From: Methylocystis iwaonis
GTDB taxonomy: Bacteria; Pseudomonadota; Alphaproteobacteria; Rhizobiales; Beijerinckiaceae
Length of the DNA stretch: 64,000 nt
NCBI RefSeq assembly: GCF_027925385.1
Contig: NZ_AP027142.1
Span: 2,648,001 to 2,712,000, forward strand
Direction: 5' to 3'
The notes below the pieces were generated by a model. It saw only the letters and a program-made list of their open reading frames with translations, was not told the DNA's origin and did not search any database. Numbering within the stretch: the first letter of the stretch is position 1; each line of letters starts with the position of its first letter. Positions 28,218-36,534 of this stretch are shown in pieces. Position numbers and translations under genes: made by a program.

Positions 28218-28637
28218 CTATTCCGCGCCGACGATGCGAAGCCCCTTGTCGAGCACGCGCAAAACGCGCGCGAGGTCGTGCCCGCGCCGCATGACGAGCC
28301 CGCCGGCGGCGATCACCGCATAGGCCCCCTGCTTGCGCGCCAGCTCAGGATTTTTTTCGATTCGATATAGCGGCGCTTCGCTGGTCCGCCGGAAAATCGA
28401 GAAAACCGCCTTGGCGGGCGTGAAGTCCAGCGCGTAATCCCGCCACTCGCCGGCGGCGACCTTGGCGCCGTAGAGATTGAACAGGGCGTTGAGCTCGCGC
28501 CGGTCGAACGAGACCTGCGCCGCCGCCCGGTTCTCCGCCCCCTTCGCGTGGTCCCCCTGCCCCGAGCGTCCGGAGCCGCCCACCACCACAAAGGCTGGGC
28601 GGGAACGGCTGGGCTCCGTCGTCTCCGACTCCGCCAT
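28218..28637 (-). CDS. DUF2794 family protein
   Basis: 139 residues. The family core is FDRRELNALFNLYGAKVAAG, DYALDF, AVFSIFRRTSEAPLYRIEK and GGLVMRRGHDLARVLRVLDK. This is an alphaproteobacteria-restricted cytoplasmic family of unknown function. The first 35 residues are low complexity. The ORF is divergent from htpG and convergent with the BAX inhibitor-1 gene. Confidence 0.9.
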   Translation of the reverse strand: MAESETTEPSRSRPAFVVVGGSGRSGQGDHAKGAENRAAAQVSFDRRELNALFNLYGAKVAAGEWRDYALDFTPAKAVFSIFRRTSEAPLYRIEKNPELARKQGAYAVIAAGGLVMRRGHDLARVLRVLDKGLRIVGAE

Positions 28638-29078
28638 GCATGTTCTCCAAGCTTGCCATTATGTTCGCGCGATGCGGGCTGCGGGGCAAGCGTTGTTTGT
28701 CATCGACGCGACATATTAAAGGGCTTCCGCGCCTTAACCTCAGCACCTACAGTCATTAATCACAATTTAGCCTGCATTGGGCCCCTTGCGCGTCAAACGG
28801 CTAGCCCAATATTTCTTCTCATTGCCGCGACCGGCTTCGGCGCGCTTTTCCGGTTTTCGTCAGCCCCCCAGCCCCCCGGGATCGCGCGTTCTCAAGTCGC
28901 AACAGGTCCGGTGATGACGGGCCGGCCGGGAGAAATCCCGCGCCGGCCCTGTCTTTTGACCGCTGTCCCCTTGCAATTTTTGGACAAATGCCAAACTCAA
29001 GCAGCGCGCCGCAAGGCCGCCCATTTTGCCTTTTTAATCAGGACTCCCGCGCCGGAGCCTGACCGATTTGGAGCACTC
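28638..29078. other. Intergenic region upstream of htpG
   Basis: 441 bp containing the htpG promoter. A weak RpoH-like match (CCTTG near 28784-28788 and CCCAATAT at 28805-28812, 16 bp apart) is the best candidate for heat-shock control, but it is a by-eye match only. No gene was seen. Confidence 0.35.
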
Positions 29079-30977
29079 ATGACCAAAGACGCTGTCACTG
29101 CCGAAGCGCCGCAAGCCGCTCAGTTCGGCTTCGAAGCGGATGTCGCGCAGCTTCTCGAGCTGATGACGCATTCCGTCTATTCGGAGCGCGAGGTTTTCCT
29201 TCGCGAGCTTATTTCGAACGCCGCCGACGCCTGCGAAAAGCTGCGCTACGAATCACTCTCCGACGAGAGGCTCGCGGCCGAGGCCGGCGCGCCGCTGGTC
29301 ACCATCGCGCTCGATAAGGAAAAGCGCCAGCTCACCGTCGCCGACAATGGCGTCGGCATGTCGCATGACGAGCTTATCAGCGCGCTCGGCGCCATCGCCA
29401 ATTCCGGCACGCGCGCTTTTCTGGATAAGCTCGGCCAGGAGGGCGCCGGGGAAGGCGCGTCGCTGATCGGCCGGTTCGGCGTCGGCTTCTATTCCGTCTT
29501 CATGGTCGCCGATCTGGTCGAGGTCGCCACGCGGCGCGCGGGCGATGACCAAGCCTGGCTCTGGTCGTCGCAAGGCAAGGGAACCTATTCGATTGCGCCG
29601 CTCGCGCTCGACGACGCGCCAAAGGTCGGCGCGCGCGTGACGCTGCATCTCAACGCCGAATCCGACGAATTTCTCGAGCCCTGGCGCATCGAGAACATCG
29701 TGCGCGAACATTCTGGCGCTGTCTCGACGCCGATCGACCTCATCGAGGAGCCTGGCAAGGAGCCGCGTCGAATCGCCGACGGTCAAGCGCTCTGGACCAA
29801 GCCGAAGTCGGAGATCACCGAGGAGCAGTACACGGACTTCTACCGACAGCTCTCGGGCTCGTTCGACGAGCCGGCGCTGACGGTGCATTGGCGCGCGGAG
29901 GGCCGCACCGAATATACGGTGCTCGCCTTCGTGCCTGGCTCGCGTCCGTTCGACCTCTTCGAGCCCTCCCGCAAGAGCAAGTCGAAGCTTTACGTGCGCC
30001 GCGTGCTCATCTCGCGCGACGTCGAGCTTCTGCCAGCCTGGCTGCGTTTCGTGCGGCTCGTGGTCGACAGCGCGGACATTCCCCTCAATGTCTCGCGCGA
30101 GATGGTGCAAAAGAGCCCCGTCATCGCCTCGATCGGCAAGGCGGTCGCGACGCGTCTCCTCCAGGAACTCAAAAAGCTCGCTGAGAACGAGCCCGAGAAA
30201 TTCGCGACAGTGTGGGAAAACTTCGGCTCTGTGCTGAAAGAAGGCCTGCACGAAGACCCGAGCCGCCGCGACGATCTCTTCGCGATTGCACGGTTCACCT
30301 CGACGAAATCCGACGGCGAGACGCGCACGCTGAAAGATTACGTCGCAGATCTGCGCGAAAATCAGACCGCGATTTATTACATCACCGGCGACGATGCGAC
30401 GCGTCTGGCGACGAGTCCCCAGCTCGAAGGCTTCCGCGCGAGAGGCGTCGAGGTTCTGCTGCTCGACGACGCCGTGGACGCCTTCTGGGTGACGAACGCG
30501 CTTGGATTCGACGGCAAGCCATTCAAATCCGTGACCCAGGGCGCGGCGGACATCGACGCCATTGCCCTGCTCGACGATAGCAAGGAGGAAACCCCGCCGG
30601 CCGCCGATGTGGGCGATCTCGTCGCCGCGCTCAAGGAGACCTTGTCGGACGCCGTCGAGGACGTGCGCGTCTCGACGCGGCTGACCGAAAGCGCCGCCTG
30701 TCTCGTTGCGTCCGAAAAGGGCCTCGACCGGCAGCTTGCGCGCATTCTCGCCGAAACCGGACAGAAGGGGCTTTTCGGCAAGCCCGTGCTGGAGATCAAC
30801 GCCAAGCATCCCGCCGTCGCGGCGTTGGCGGCGAGCCTGCGTGAGAAGGGTCGAGAGGGCGCGGCCGATGGGCTGCATCTCCTGCTCGATCTCGCGCGCG
30901 TCGCCGACGGCGAGGCGCCTGTCGATCCGGCGGCCTTCGCCAAGCGTCTGTCGGCGCTGATCGCCAAGGTCGCATAG
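29079..30977 (+). CDS. htpG: Chaperone HtpG (Hsp90)
   Basis: 632 residues from the ATG at 29079 with GGAG upstream; the frame is open much further upstream but without homology. The GHKL ATPase motifs are present: FLRELISNAADACEKLRYE, TVADNGVGMSHDEL, ANSGTRAFLDKL and IGRFGVGFYSVFMVAD. Middle-domain LYVRRVLISRD and PLNVSREMVQ follow, and the C-terminal dimerisation domain is intact. It is an ATP-dependent cytoplasmic chaperone. It is followed after 2 bp by prmC, so the two are probably co-transcribed. Confidence 0.97.
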   Translation: MTKDAVTAEAPQAAQFGFEADVAQLLELMTHSVYSEREVFLRELISNAADACEKLRYESLSDERLAAEAGAPLVTIALDKEKRQLTVADNGVGMSHDELISALGAIANSGTRAFLDKLGQEGAGEGASLIGRFGVGFYSVFMVADLVEVATRRAGDDQAWLWSSQGKGTYSIAPLALDDAPKVGARVTLHLNAESDEFLEPWRIENIVREHSGAVSTPIDLIEEPGKEPRRIADGQALWTKPKSEITEEQYTDFYRQLSGSFDEPALTVHWRAEGRTEYTVLAFVPGSRPFDLFEPSRKSKSKLYVRRVLISRDVELLPAWLRFVRLVVDSADIPLNVSREMVQKSPVIASIGKAVATRLLQELKKLAENEPEKFATVWENFGSVLKEGLHEDPSRRDDLFAIARFTSTKSDGETRTLKDYVADLRENQTAIYYITGDDATRLATSPQLEGFRARGVEVLLLDDAVDAFWVTNALGFDGKPFKSVTQGAADIDAIALLDDSKEETPPAADVGDLVAALKETLSDAVEDVRVSTRLTESAACLVASEKGLDRQLARILAETGQKGLFGKPVLEINAKHPAVAALAASLREKGREGAADGLHLLLDLARVADGEAPVDPAAFAKRLSALIAKVA

Positions 30978-30979
30978 AC

Positions 30980-31885
30980 ATGGACATGCGCCGCGACCCA
31001 GCGCCATTCTCCGCGATCGAGAGGCAACCCTCGCGCGCGGAGGCCATTGCGCAGGTCGCGGCCTATCTGAGCGATAGCGGCGTGGAGGCCGCGCAAGCCC
31101 AGGACGACGCGCGGGCCTTGCTGCGCGCGGCGGCGGGGCTTTCGCGCCTGGAGCTGGCGATGTCTCCCCAGGCGCCGATTACCGACGACGAAGCCGACCG
31201 GCTTTCGCGACTGGCGGCGCGCCGCGCGGCGCGCGAACCGGTCTCGCGCATTCTCGGGGAGCGCGGCTTCTGGACGCTCGACCTCGTCGTCTCTCCTCAA
31301 GTTCTCGACCCGCGCCCCGATACGGAGACGCTCGTCGAAACCGTTCTTGCGCTCCTCGACAAGCGCGACGCGCCGCTTTCTATTCTCGATCTCGGCGCAG
31401 GGTCGGGGGCGATTGCCTGCGCTTTGTTGAGCGAATTGCCGGCGGCGCACGCTGTGGCGGTCGATCTCTCGCCTTATGCTTGCGCGGCGACGGCCGAAAA
31501 TCTCGCGCGTTGCGGCTTCACGGACCGCGCCGTCGTGGTGCGGGGAAGATGGGCTGAATCGCTCGCCGGTCCCTTCGACGTCATCGTCTCCAATCCGCCC
31601 TATGTGCGCGCCGGCGATATTCCCACCCTCGATCCGGAGGTCAGACTCTATGATCCTGCGCTCGCGCTCGACGGCGGGCGGGATGGACTCGATTGCTACC
31701 GCGAGATTGTCGCAGATGTTGCGCGATTGCTGAAATCCGACGGACTTGTCGCATTCGAGGTCGGCTCGGATCAGGCGGTGAGCGTTGCTTCCCTCCTTGG
31801 CGCGAAGGGTTTCGCCATTGCGCGGGTGGGGAGAGACGCGGGCGGCCACGAGCGCGTCGTGGCTGCGCGTCCGGCTCAGCCGTAG
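30980..31885 (+). CDS. prmC: Peptide chain release factor N5-glutamine methyltransferase
   Basis: 301 residues. SAM-binding motif LDLGAGSGAIACALL and the catalytic NPPY in IVSNPPYVRAGDIP, with the N-terminal helical domain (SRLELAMSPQAPIT, EPVSRILGERGFW). It methylates the GGQ glutamine of RF1 and RF2. In many alphaproteobacteria it follows prfA; here prfA is replaced by htpG, while the following DUF4167 gene is the usual neighbour. Confidence 0.95.
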   Translation: MDMRRDPAPFSAIERQPSRAEAIAQVAAYLSDSGVEAAQAQDDARALLRAAAGLSRLELAMSPQAPITDDEADRLSRLAARRAAREPVSRILGERGFWTLDLVVSPQVLDPRPDTETLVETVLALLDKRDAPLSILDLGAGSGAIACALLSELPAAHAVAVDLSPYACAATAENLARCGFTDRAVVVRGRWAESLAGPFDVIVSNPPYVRAGDIPTLDPEVRLYDPALALDGGRDGLDCYREIVADVARLLKSDGLVAFEVGSDQAVSVASLLGAKGFAIARVGRDAGGHERVVAARPAQP

Positions 31886-32401
31886 ACGTGACATATTCGC
31901 TACAGTGCACTCGATTTTAACCGTAGAACGCGACGCCGCACTTGGCTCGGGGGGATGCAGTCTCTATAGTCTGAACTATATCAGCTAAACGAAATCGAGA
32001 TGGGGATCTCGACAATTCCGGGCCCGCCTCGCGAGCGACGCCTCAGGACAGGCCGGCAAAGGCTGGCGTGTAAGCTGCATGATCCCGGCGGAGTAAGACC
32101 ACGCTGATCGTCACGGCGCGCCTCCTTTGAAGATGCGCGGCCATCGATGTCCGCTTGGTTGACATGTTAGGCGACCGCGCCGAGAGGCCAGGCGAGTCGC
32201 CGAGCGATACAGGGAATCGCGCAGGGCCAAGCGGCAGCAACAGGATCGATGACGGCGCGGCCAATGGCCGGCCTCCGATCCGTCGATACGCAGCGCCTGC
32301 GGAGCGATCCAAACGAACTTCCTTCGGCGGAAGGAACGGCATGGCGCGACCTGCCATTTGCATCATTTGCGCATGAATTGCGCGAAGCTTTCGGGGGAAT
32401 T
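31886..32401. other. Intergenic region before the DUF4167 gene
   Basis: 516 bp. Apart from a possible 23-codon minus-strand ORF at 32043-32114 I see no gene. The last 100 bp should hold the DUF4167 promoter. Confidence 0.5.
32043..32114 (-). CDS. Possible 23-residue peptide with a strong Shine-Dalgarno
   Basis: A GTG at 32114 is preceded, six bases away, by AAAGGAGG. It encodes MTISVVLLRRDHAAYTPAFA plus three residues, then TGA. The ribosome binding site is the best in the neighbourhood, which is the main reason for listing it. It has no homologue that I recognise and no regulated gene obvious downstream on the same strand, so it may be a stand-alone micropeptide, a leader or chance. Confidence 0.3.
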   Translation of the reverse strand: MTISVVLLRRDHAAYTPAFAGLS

Positions 32402-33379
32402 ATGAGACCAGGACAAAACAAGAGAATGCGGGGGCGCAGCGGCCGGAAAGGGCCGAACCCACTGACGCGCTCTTACGAGTCGAACGGTCCAGACGTCAAA
32501 ATCCGCGGCACCGCCCAGCATATCGCCGAGAAATATTTGCAGCTCGCGCGCGACGCGCAGTCCTCTGGCGACACGATCATGGCCGAGAGCCTGTTGCAGC
32601 ACGCCGAGCATTATTTCCGCCTCATCGCCGCCGCGCAGCTCGCGCAGCAGCAGGCAAGCGGCTACGGCCGCCCGCCAATGGAGGCGGAAGTCGAGCTGGA
32701 GGACGACGACGATTTCGCCGCCCTGCCCGATCGCTTCGCGCCGCTCTCCGAGCGCTTGCCGCAGCCGGTTTATCAAGGGCAGCCGCAGCAGCAGCCTTTC
32801 GCGCCGCAGCAGCCGCAGCCGCAACCCCATTACGCGCAGCAGCAACCCCAGCCGCAGCCCTATGAGGAGCGGCCGATCGGAGAAATGCGCGCTGAGCGGC
32901 CGGAACGCGCGGAGCGGCCCGAACGGCCCGAGCGTGCGGATCGGCAAGAACGCATGGAGCGGCAAGAACGCATGGAGCGGCCAGAGCGGATGGAGCGGCC
33001 AGAGCGCGGCGAGCGACCGCCGCGGCCGGAGCGCCCGCCCTTCCGCGAGCGCAGCGCCGAAGGCGAGCCGCGCCGCTTCGAACGCGGCCGCGACCGCCGC
33101 TTCCAGCGGCCCGAGGCTAGTGACGAACCGCCGCCCGGCCTGCCCTCCTTCATCACCGCGCCGCCCGCGCGCGCGCCTGTCGCCGCCGAGGGCGAGGCGC
33201 CCGAAGCCGGCTTCGCGCCTGCCGAGCGCCCGCAGGCGCGCGAGCACGAGGGGGTGAATTTCCACCTCAATCCGCGCCGCCGCCGCCGTCCGCGCGCGCA
33301 GCTCGACGAAGCGGCCAGCGAAGCTCGCGAGGAAGCGGCGCAGCCGACCGAGCTCCCGCTCGAGCCGGACCGTCTCTGA
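32402..33379 (+). CDS. DUF4167 domain protein with Gln/Pro- and Arg/Glu-rich repeats
   Basis: 325 residues from the ATG at 32402 with GGGGG four bases upstream. The N-terminal DUF4167 domain (GRSGRKGPNPLTRSYESNG, VKIRGTAQHIAEKYLQLARDA, HAEHYFRLIAAA) spans about 1-90. Next comes a Gln/Pro tract, then repeated ERPERxE and RQERME units (roughly residues 150-210), and an Arg-rich C-terminus (NPRRRRRPR). A disordered, probably RNA-binding protein is suggested by composition. It usually lies next to prmC in alphaproteobacteria. Its cellular function is unknown. Confidence 0.9.
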   Translation: MRPGQNKRMRGRSGRKGPNPLTRSYESNGPDVKIRGTAQHIAEKYLQLARDAQSSGDTIMAESLLQHAEHYFRLIAAAQLAQQQASGYGRPPMEAEVELEDDDDFAALPDRFAPLSERLPQPVYQGQPQQQPFAPQQPQPQPHYAQQQPQPQPYEERPIGEMRAERPERAERPERPERADRQERMERQERMERPERMERPERGERPPRPERPPFRERSAEGEPRRFERGRDRRFQRPEASDEPPPGLPSFITAPPARAPVAAEGEAPEAGFAPAERPQAREHEGVNFHLNPRRRRRPRAQLDEAASEAREEAAQPTELPLEPDRL

Positions 33380-33393
33380 GCTTCATCGAAACC

Positions 33394-33430
33394 AAAAGAG
33401 CCGCCTCAGACCGAGGCGGCTCTTTTCTTT
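33394..33430 (+). terminator. Strong terminator after DUF4167 gene
   Basis: AAAAGAGCCGCCTC, loop AGACC, GAGGCGGCTCTTTT, then a pyrimidine run. The flanking A and T runs make it potentially bidirectional, though no minus-strand gene ends here. Confidence 0.92.
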
Positions 33431-33462
33431 TTCGAAGGCGCGTCAGCTCTTTTTCATACGAA

Positions 33463-33632
33463 ATCGAGATCGGTTCGGTGTCATTCCCGACGCTCGCGCA
33501 GCGAGTGAGCGAGTGATCGGGAATCCAGAGCAAAACCTGCGTCGCTTTTGTGGCTCTGGATTCCCGATCGGGCCTTTGGTCCGTCGGGAATGACAAGCGC
33601 CAATGCGAGCTATTCAAACGGAAACGGTATCA
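33463..33632 (+). repeat. Intergenic repeat, copy 1
   Basis: Runs from CGAGATCGGTTCGG through GGGAATCCAGAGC and GTGGCTCTGGATTCCCG to GAGCTATTCAAACGGAAACGGTATCA. The final TATCA contains the stop codon (TGA on minus) of the MOSC gene. It shares ends with copies at 35480 and 55857 but lacks the CGTCATTGCG core. Confidence 0.75.
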
Positions 33633-34388
33633 GAGGAGCGTCAGAGCATCGCCGACCGCCACGCGTCCGCCCTTTTCGACGCGGGCGTAGACGCCGCAGT
33701 CGACGTGGCCAAAATTCTTTCTCAGCGTCTGGACGACATCCATGTCCCGCCGCCCCGTGCCGGGCTCGACACCCGTCGCCGCGCAACGGTCGGTCATCTT
33801 CAGCACTGAAAGCGTCGCGTCGCCGATCTTCAGCGTGCGCCCCGGCCAAGCGGCTTCCGCCCAAGCGTCTGCGCCCTCGATATAGAGATTGCCGCGAAAG
33901 CGCAGCGGATCGACGCGGGTCCCTTGCGCCTTCTCGATCTCTGCAACGCTTGCGAGATTGATAAGCGAGACGAAGCCCGATTTGGAATCGGTGAACCGAA
34001 AACCGTCGGGCGCCTCGAGCAGCTTCACCGGCCCGCGGATTTGTGCCTCATCGACATATGCGCTCAGAAACGCCTCGATTGCGGCGCGCCCCTCTGACGT
34101 GCGCAGATTGGCGCGCACCGCCTCACGGCCGCCCTCCGAGATTGCGAGCGTTCCGCTCTCTTCGTCGTAACGGGTGGCAAGCCCGGCGAGGGCGCCATTC
34201 TTCATGAGCATAAGAAACTTGATCTTGGGCTGATGCTCCGGCGCGGCCGGATCAAAACCCGAAGGCCCGTTCTCCAACGCGAAGAGCCGGTCGCAGGGGA
34301 AATAACCGTCCGTCTGGAGATCGGCGGCGCGCAGTGGCTCCGGCGAGAGGCCCTTGACTGGATAGCGGTAGAGTTGGGCGAGGCGCAT
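33630..34388 (-). CDS. MOSC domain protein
   Basis: 252 residues from the ATG at 34388. The N-terminal beta-barrel MOSC_N domain (LAQLYRYPVKGLSPE, DRLFALENG) and the C-terminal MOSC domain (RFRGNLYIEG, LSVLKMTDRCAATGVEPGTG with the conserved Cys) match the YcbX/mARC lineage. That lineage uses molybdenum cofactor for N-hydroxylated substrate reduction. No fused ferredoxin domain is present. Its stop codon lies within an intergenic repeat. Confidence 0.88.
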   Translation of the reverse strand: MRLAQLYRYPVKGLSPEPLRAADLQTDGYFPCDRLFALENGPSGFDPAAPEHQPKIKFLMLMKNGALAGLATRYDEESGTLAISEGGREAVRANLRTSEGRAAIEAFLSAYVDEAQIRGPVKLLEAPDGFRFTDSKSGFVSLINLASVAEIEKAQGTRVDPLRFRGNLYIEGADAWAEAAWPGRTLKIGDATLSVLKMTDRCAATGVEPGTGRRDMDVVQTLRKNFGHVDCGVYARVEKGGRVAVGDALTLL

Positions 34389-34592
34389 GACGACTCCGGC
34401 GCATGAAAACCGGCCGCAAGTCACGGCGAAGAGGCGCCGTTGTCAAGCGAGCCCGCGGCGTCGGGGCGACAATCTCCAGCTCCGGCAGCGGGATTGCGCT
34501 CTCGAACGGGCGAACCAGATAGCATCGAGCGAGCGTAGGGACGGATGCGTGAAGGCCCTGCGCGAAACTCCGCCTCTGCATTGGAGCTTGCC

Positions 34593-35012
34593 ATGAAGGT
34601 GAAGGACGTGATGCACCAGGGCGTCGAATGGGTTTCGCCCGACACGCCGGTCGCAGAAGTGGCGAAAAAGATGCGCGAGCACGACGTCGGCGCAATCCCG
34701 GTGGGTGAAAACGATCGCCTCGTCGGCATGGTCACCGACCGCGACATCACAATCAGAGCCGTCGCCGAAGACAAGGACATTTCCAAGCTCTCCGTACGCG
34801 AGGTCATGACGAGCGGCATCATCTATTGCCGCGATACGGAGGATGTCGGCGACGCGATAAGGATCATGGAAACCAAGCAAATCCGACGCCTTCCTGTGAT
34901 CGACGAAAACAAACGTATGGTCGGAATCGTCGCTTTGGGCGACATCTCCCACGGCGGCTCGCGCGATCTCGCGGCGGAAGTAATGAAAGCCGTTTCGGCG
35001 CATCATCGCTGA
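34593..35012 (+). CDS. Tandem CBS-domain protein
   Basis: 139 residues from the ATG at 34593 with GGAG upstream. Two CBS repeats (about residues 7-60 and 70-128) with the VTDRDITIRAV and IVALGDIS ends typical of adenosine-nucleotide binding. There is no effector domain, so it probably acts as a stand-alone energy-sensing regulator. A DUF3775 gene follows 35 bp later. Confidence 0.9.
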   Translation: MKVKDVMHQGVEWVSPDTPVAEVAKKMREHDVGAIPVGENDRLVGMVTDRDITIRAVAEDKDISKLSVREVMTSGIIYCRDTEDVGDAIRIMETKQIRRLPVIDENKRMVGIVALGDISHGGSRDLAAEVMKAVSAHHR

Positions 35013-35047
35013 CGCTCGATCGCGCATCTGCGGCGAGAGAGGCAGAT

Positions 35048-35467
35048 ATGATCACGCTCGAAGATATCGACGTCCGCCAGGCGCAATCCATCGCAACCCT
35101 TGCAAAGGCCGCGCGCACGCGCCGCGATGAATTGCTCGGCAATGTCGCCGAGGAGGATCTCGGCGAAGCGCCGCCAGCGCGCGGCGAACATAACCCAACG
35201 GGGGCTCTTGGCTTCGAGCCCCTGCCTCCCGGCGCCCCGCAGATTGCTGCGCTGCGCGACGCGATCGCGGCTCTCTCTCCAGCAGCGCGCTTCGAGCTTT
35301 ACGCCCTGATGCGCATCGGCCAGGGGCATCTCGCCGCCAAGGATTTGCGCGAGGGCGCAGCGGAGGCCGAGAGGCTCGGCGATGAGACGATCAGCGCCTC
35401 GATGATGGAGGACGCCGATCTACACGACCACATTACAAAGGCGCTCTACGAAGCCGACCTCTCGTGA
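35048..35467 (+). CDS. DUF3775 family protein
   Basis: 139 residues from the ATG at 35048 (GAGAGAGG upstream). The C-terminal region (FELYALMRIGQGHLAAKDL) matches my recall of DUF3775, a small proteobacterial family of unknown function. It follows the CBS protein gene on the same strand and is probably co-transcribed. Ends 13 bp before an intergenic repeat. Confidence 0.7.
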   Translation: MITLEDIDVRQAQSIATLAKAARTRRDELLGNVAEEDLGEAPPARGEHNPTGALGFEPLPPGAPQIAALRDAIAALSPAARFELYALMRIGQGHLAAKDLREGAAEAERLGDETISASMMEDADLHDHITKALYEADLS

Positions 35468-35479
35468 TATGGCATCTCA

Positions 35480-35709
35480 TCGATTGGTTCGGCGCCATTC
35501 CCGACGCTCGCGCCGTTTGAACACAGGAAATCACCGCCGTCATTGCGAGGAGGCGGAGCCGACGAAGCAACCCAGGGCCGCATCGCCGCCCTGGATTGCT
35601 TCGCTCGCAATGACGGCTCTGAGCAAAACCCGCGCTCTCGTGGCTCTGGATTCCCGGTCGGGGGAATGACACGCGCGCGACGCGAGCTGTTCAAACCGAA
35701 ATGGTATCA
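35480..35709 (+). repeat. Intergenic repeat, copy 2 (full length)
   Basis: About 230 bp from TCGATTGGTTCGGCGCCATT to GAGCTGTTCAAACCGAAATGGTATCA. The core is CGTCATTGCGAGGAGGCGGAG...CGCAATGACG, plus the GTGGCTCTGGATTCCCGG segment. The right end holds the stop codon of the alpha/beta hydrolase gene, exactly as in copy 1 for the MOSC gene. Confidence 0.8.
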
Positions 35710-36354
35710 ACCAGCATTCCTGAGATGGCGGTCGAACCAATCTATGGCCAGGCTGACGACCGTCTCCAGCGTTCCGGGCTCCTCAAAAAGATGGGTGGCG
35801 CCCGGGACGATATCGAGGCGCTTCGCGCATTGCAGCATGAGCAGCGCCGACTGATTCAGTTGTATAACCAGATCGTCCAGGCCGCCAACGATCAACAGAG
35901 TCGGCGCCTTCACCAACGGTAGCGCTCTTTCGGCGAGATCAGGGCGACCGCCACGCGAGACCACCGCGCCAACCAGGGCGGGCCTTGCTGCCGCAGCAAC
36001 CAAGGCCGCCGCGCCGCCGGTGCTTGCTCCAAAGAGGCCGATCGGCAATCCGTGCAAAGCCGGCTCGCGCGTCGCCCATTCGAGCGCTTCGACGACACGC
36101 TCGCCCAGTAAAGCGATATCGAAGACGTTACGGCGATCTTGCGCTTCTTGCTCGGTAAGAAGATCGAACAGCAAGCTTGCGAATCCGCGCTTGGACAGCT
36201 CCCCCGCGACAAAGTTGTTGCGTGGGCTCAACCTCGACGAACCGCTGCCATGGGCGAAAATGACGAGACCCCGCGGTTCACGCGGCTTACGCAGAACGCC
36301 TTCGAGACCTTGGCGACCGACGATGACCTCTTCCTTGATGAAGCTCTCGGTCAT
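35707..36354 (-). CDS. Dienelactone hydrolase-like alpha/beta hydrolase
   Basis: 215 residues from the ATG at 36354, with GGAGG upstream. The oxyanion segment is VIFAHGSGSSRLSPRN, the nucleophile elbow LFGASTGGAAAL (Ser in GASTG), the acid in IVGGLDDLVI, and the catalytic His in PGATHLFEEPG. This is the compact family often annotated as dienelactone hydrolase or phosphoribosyltransferase-associated hydrolase. Its substrate is unknown. It is a single gene lying between two repeat copies. Confidence 0.85.
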   Translation of the reverse strand: MTESFIKEEVIVGRQGLEGVLRKPREPRGLVIFAHGSGSSRLSPRNNFVAGELSKRGFASLLFDLLTEQEAQDRRNVFDIALLGERVVEALEWATREPALHGLPIGLFGASTGGAAALVAAAARPALVGAVVSRGGRPDLAERALPLVKAPTLLIVGGLDDLVIQLNQSALLMLQCAKRLDIVPGATHLFEEPGTLETVVSLAIDWFDRHLRNAG

Positions 36355-36409
36355 GGCGCGCCTCCTGCGTTGAAAGGGCCAATTAATGCGCAAGACGCAA
36401 AGGGCGACT

Positions 36410-36510
36410 GGCGCCATTCCCTATGAACAGCTCGCACGGGGCCTTGTCATTCCCGGCGGGCTGGAAGCCCGACCGGGAATCCAGAGCCACAAGAGCGCTA
36501 TCGTTGATCT
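36410..36510 (-). repeat. Intergenic repeat, partial copy
   Basis: Starts GCGCCATTCC then CTATGAACAGCTCGC and contains CCCGACCGGGAATCCAGAGCC. It is the complement of the right part of copies 1 and 2. Confidence 0.7.
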
Positions 36511-36534
36511 GGTCTCTTGCCGCAGGCGTCCCCG

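Noticed and set aside
29253..31894. Long minus-strand frames opposite htpG and prmC
   Set aside because: Antisense shadows; htpG and prmC are complete on the plus strand.
32760..33030. Repeats in the DUF4167 gene as a CRISPR-like or satellite array
   Set aside because: They are in-frame Gln/Pro and Glu-Arg-Pro codon repeats of a disordered protein segment, irregular in length.
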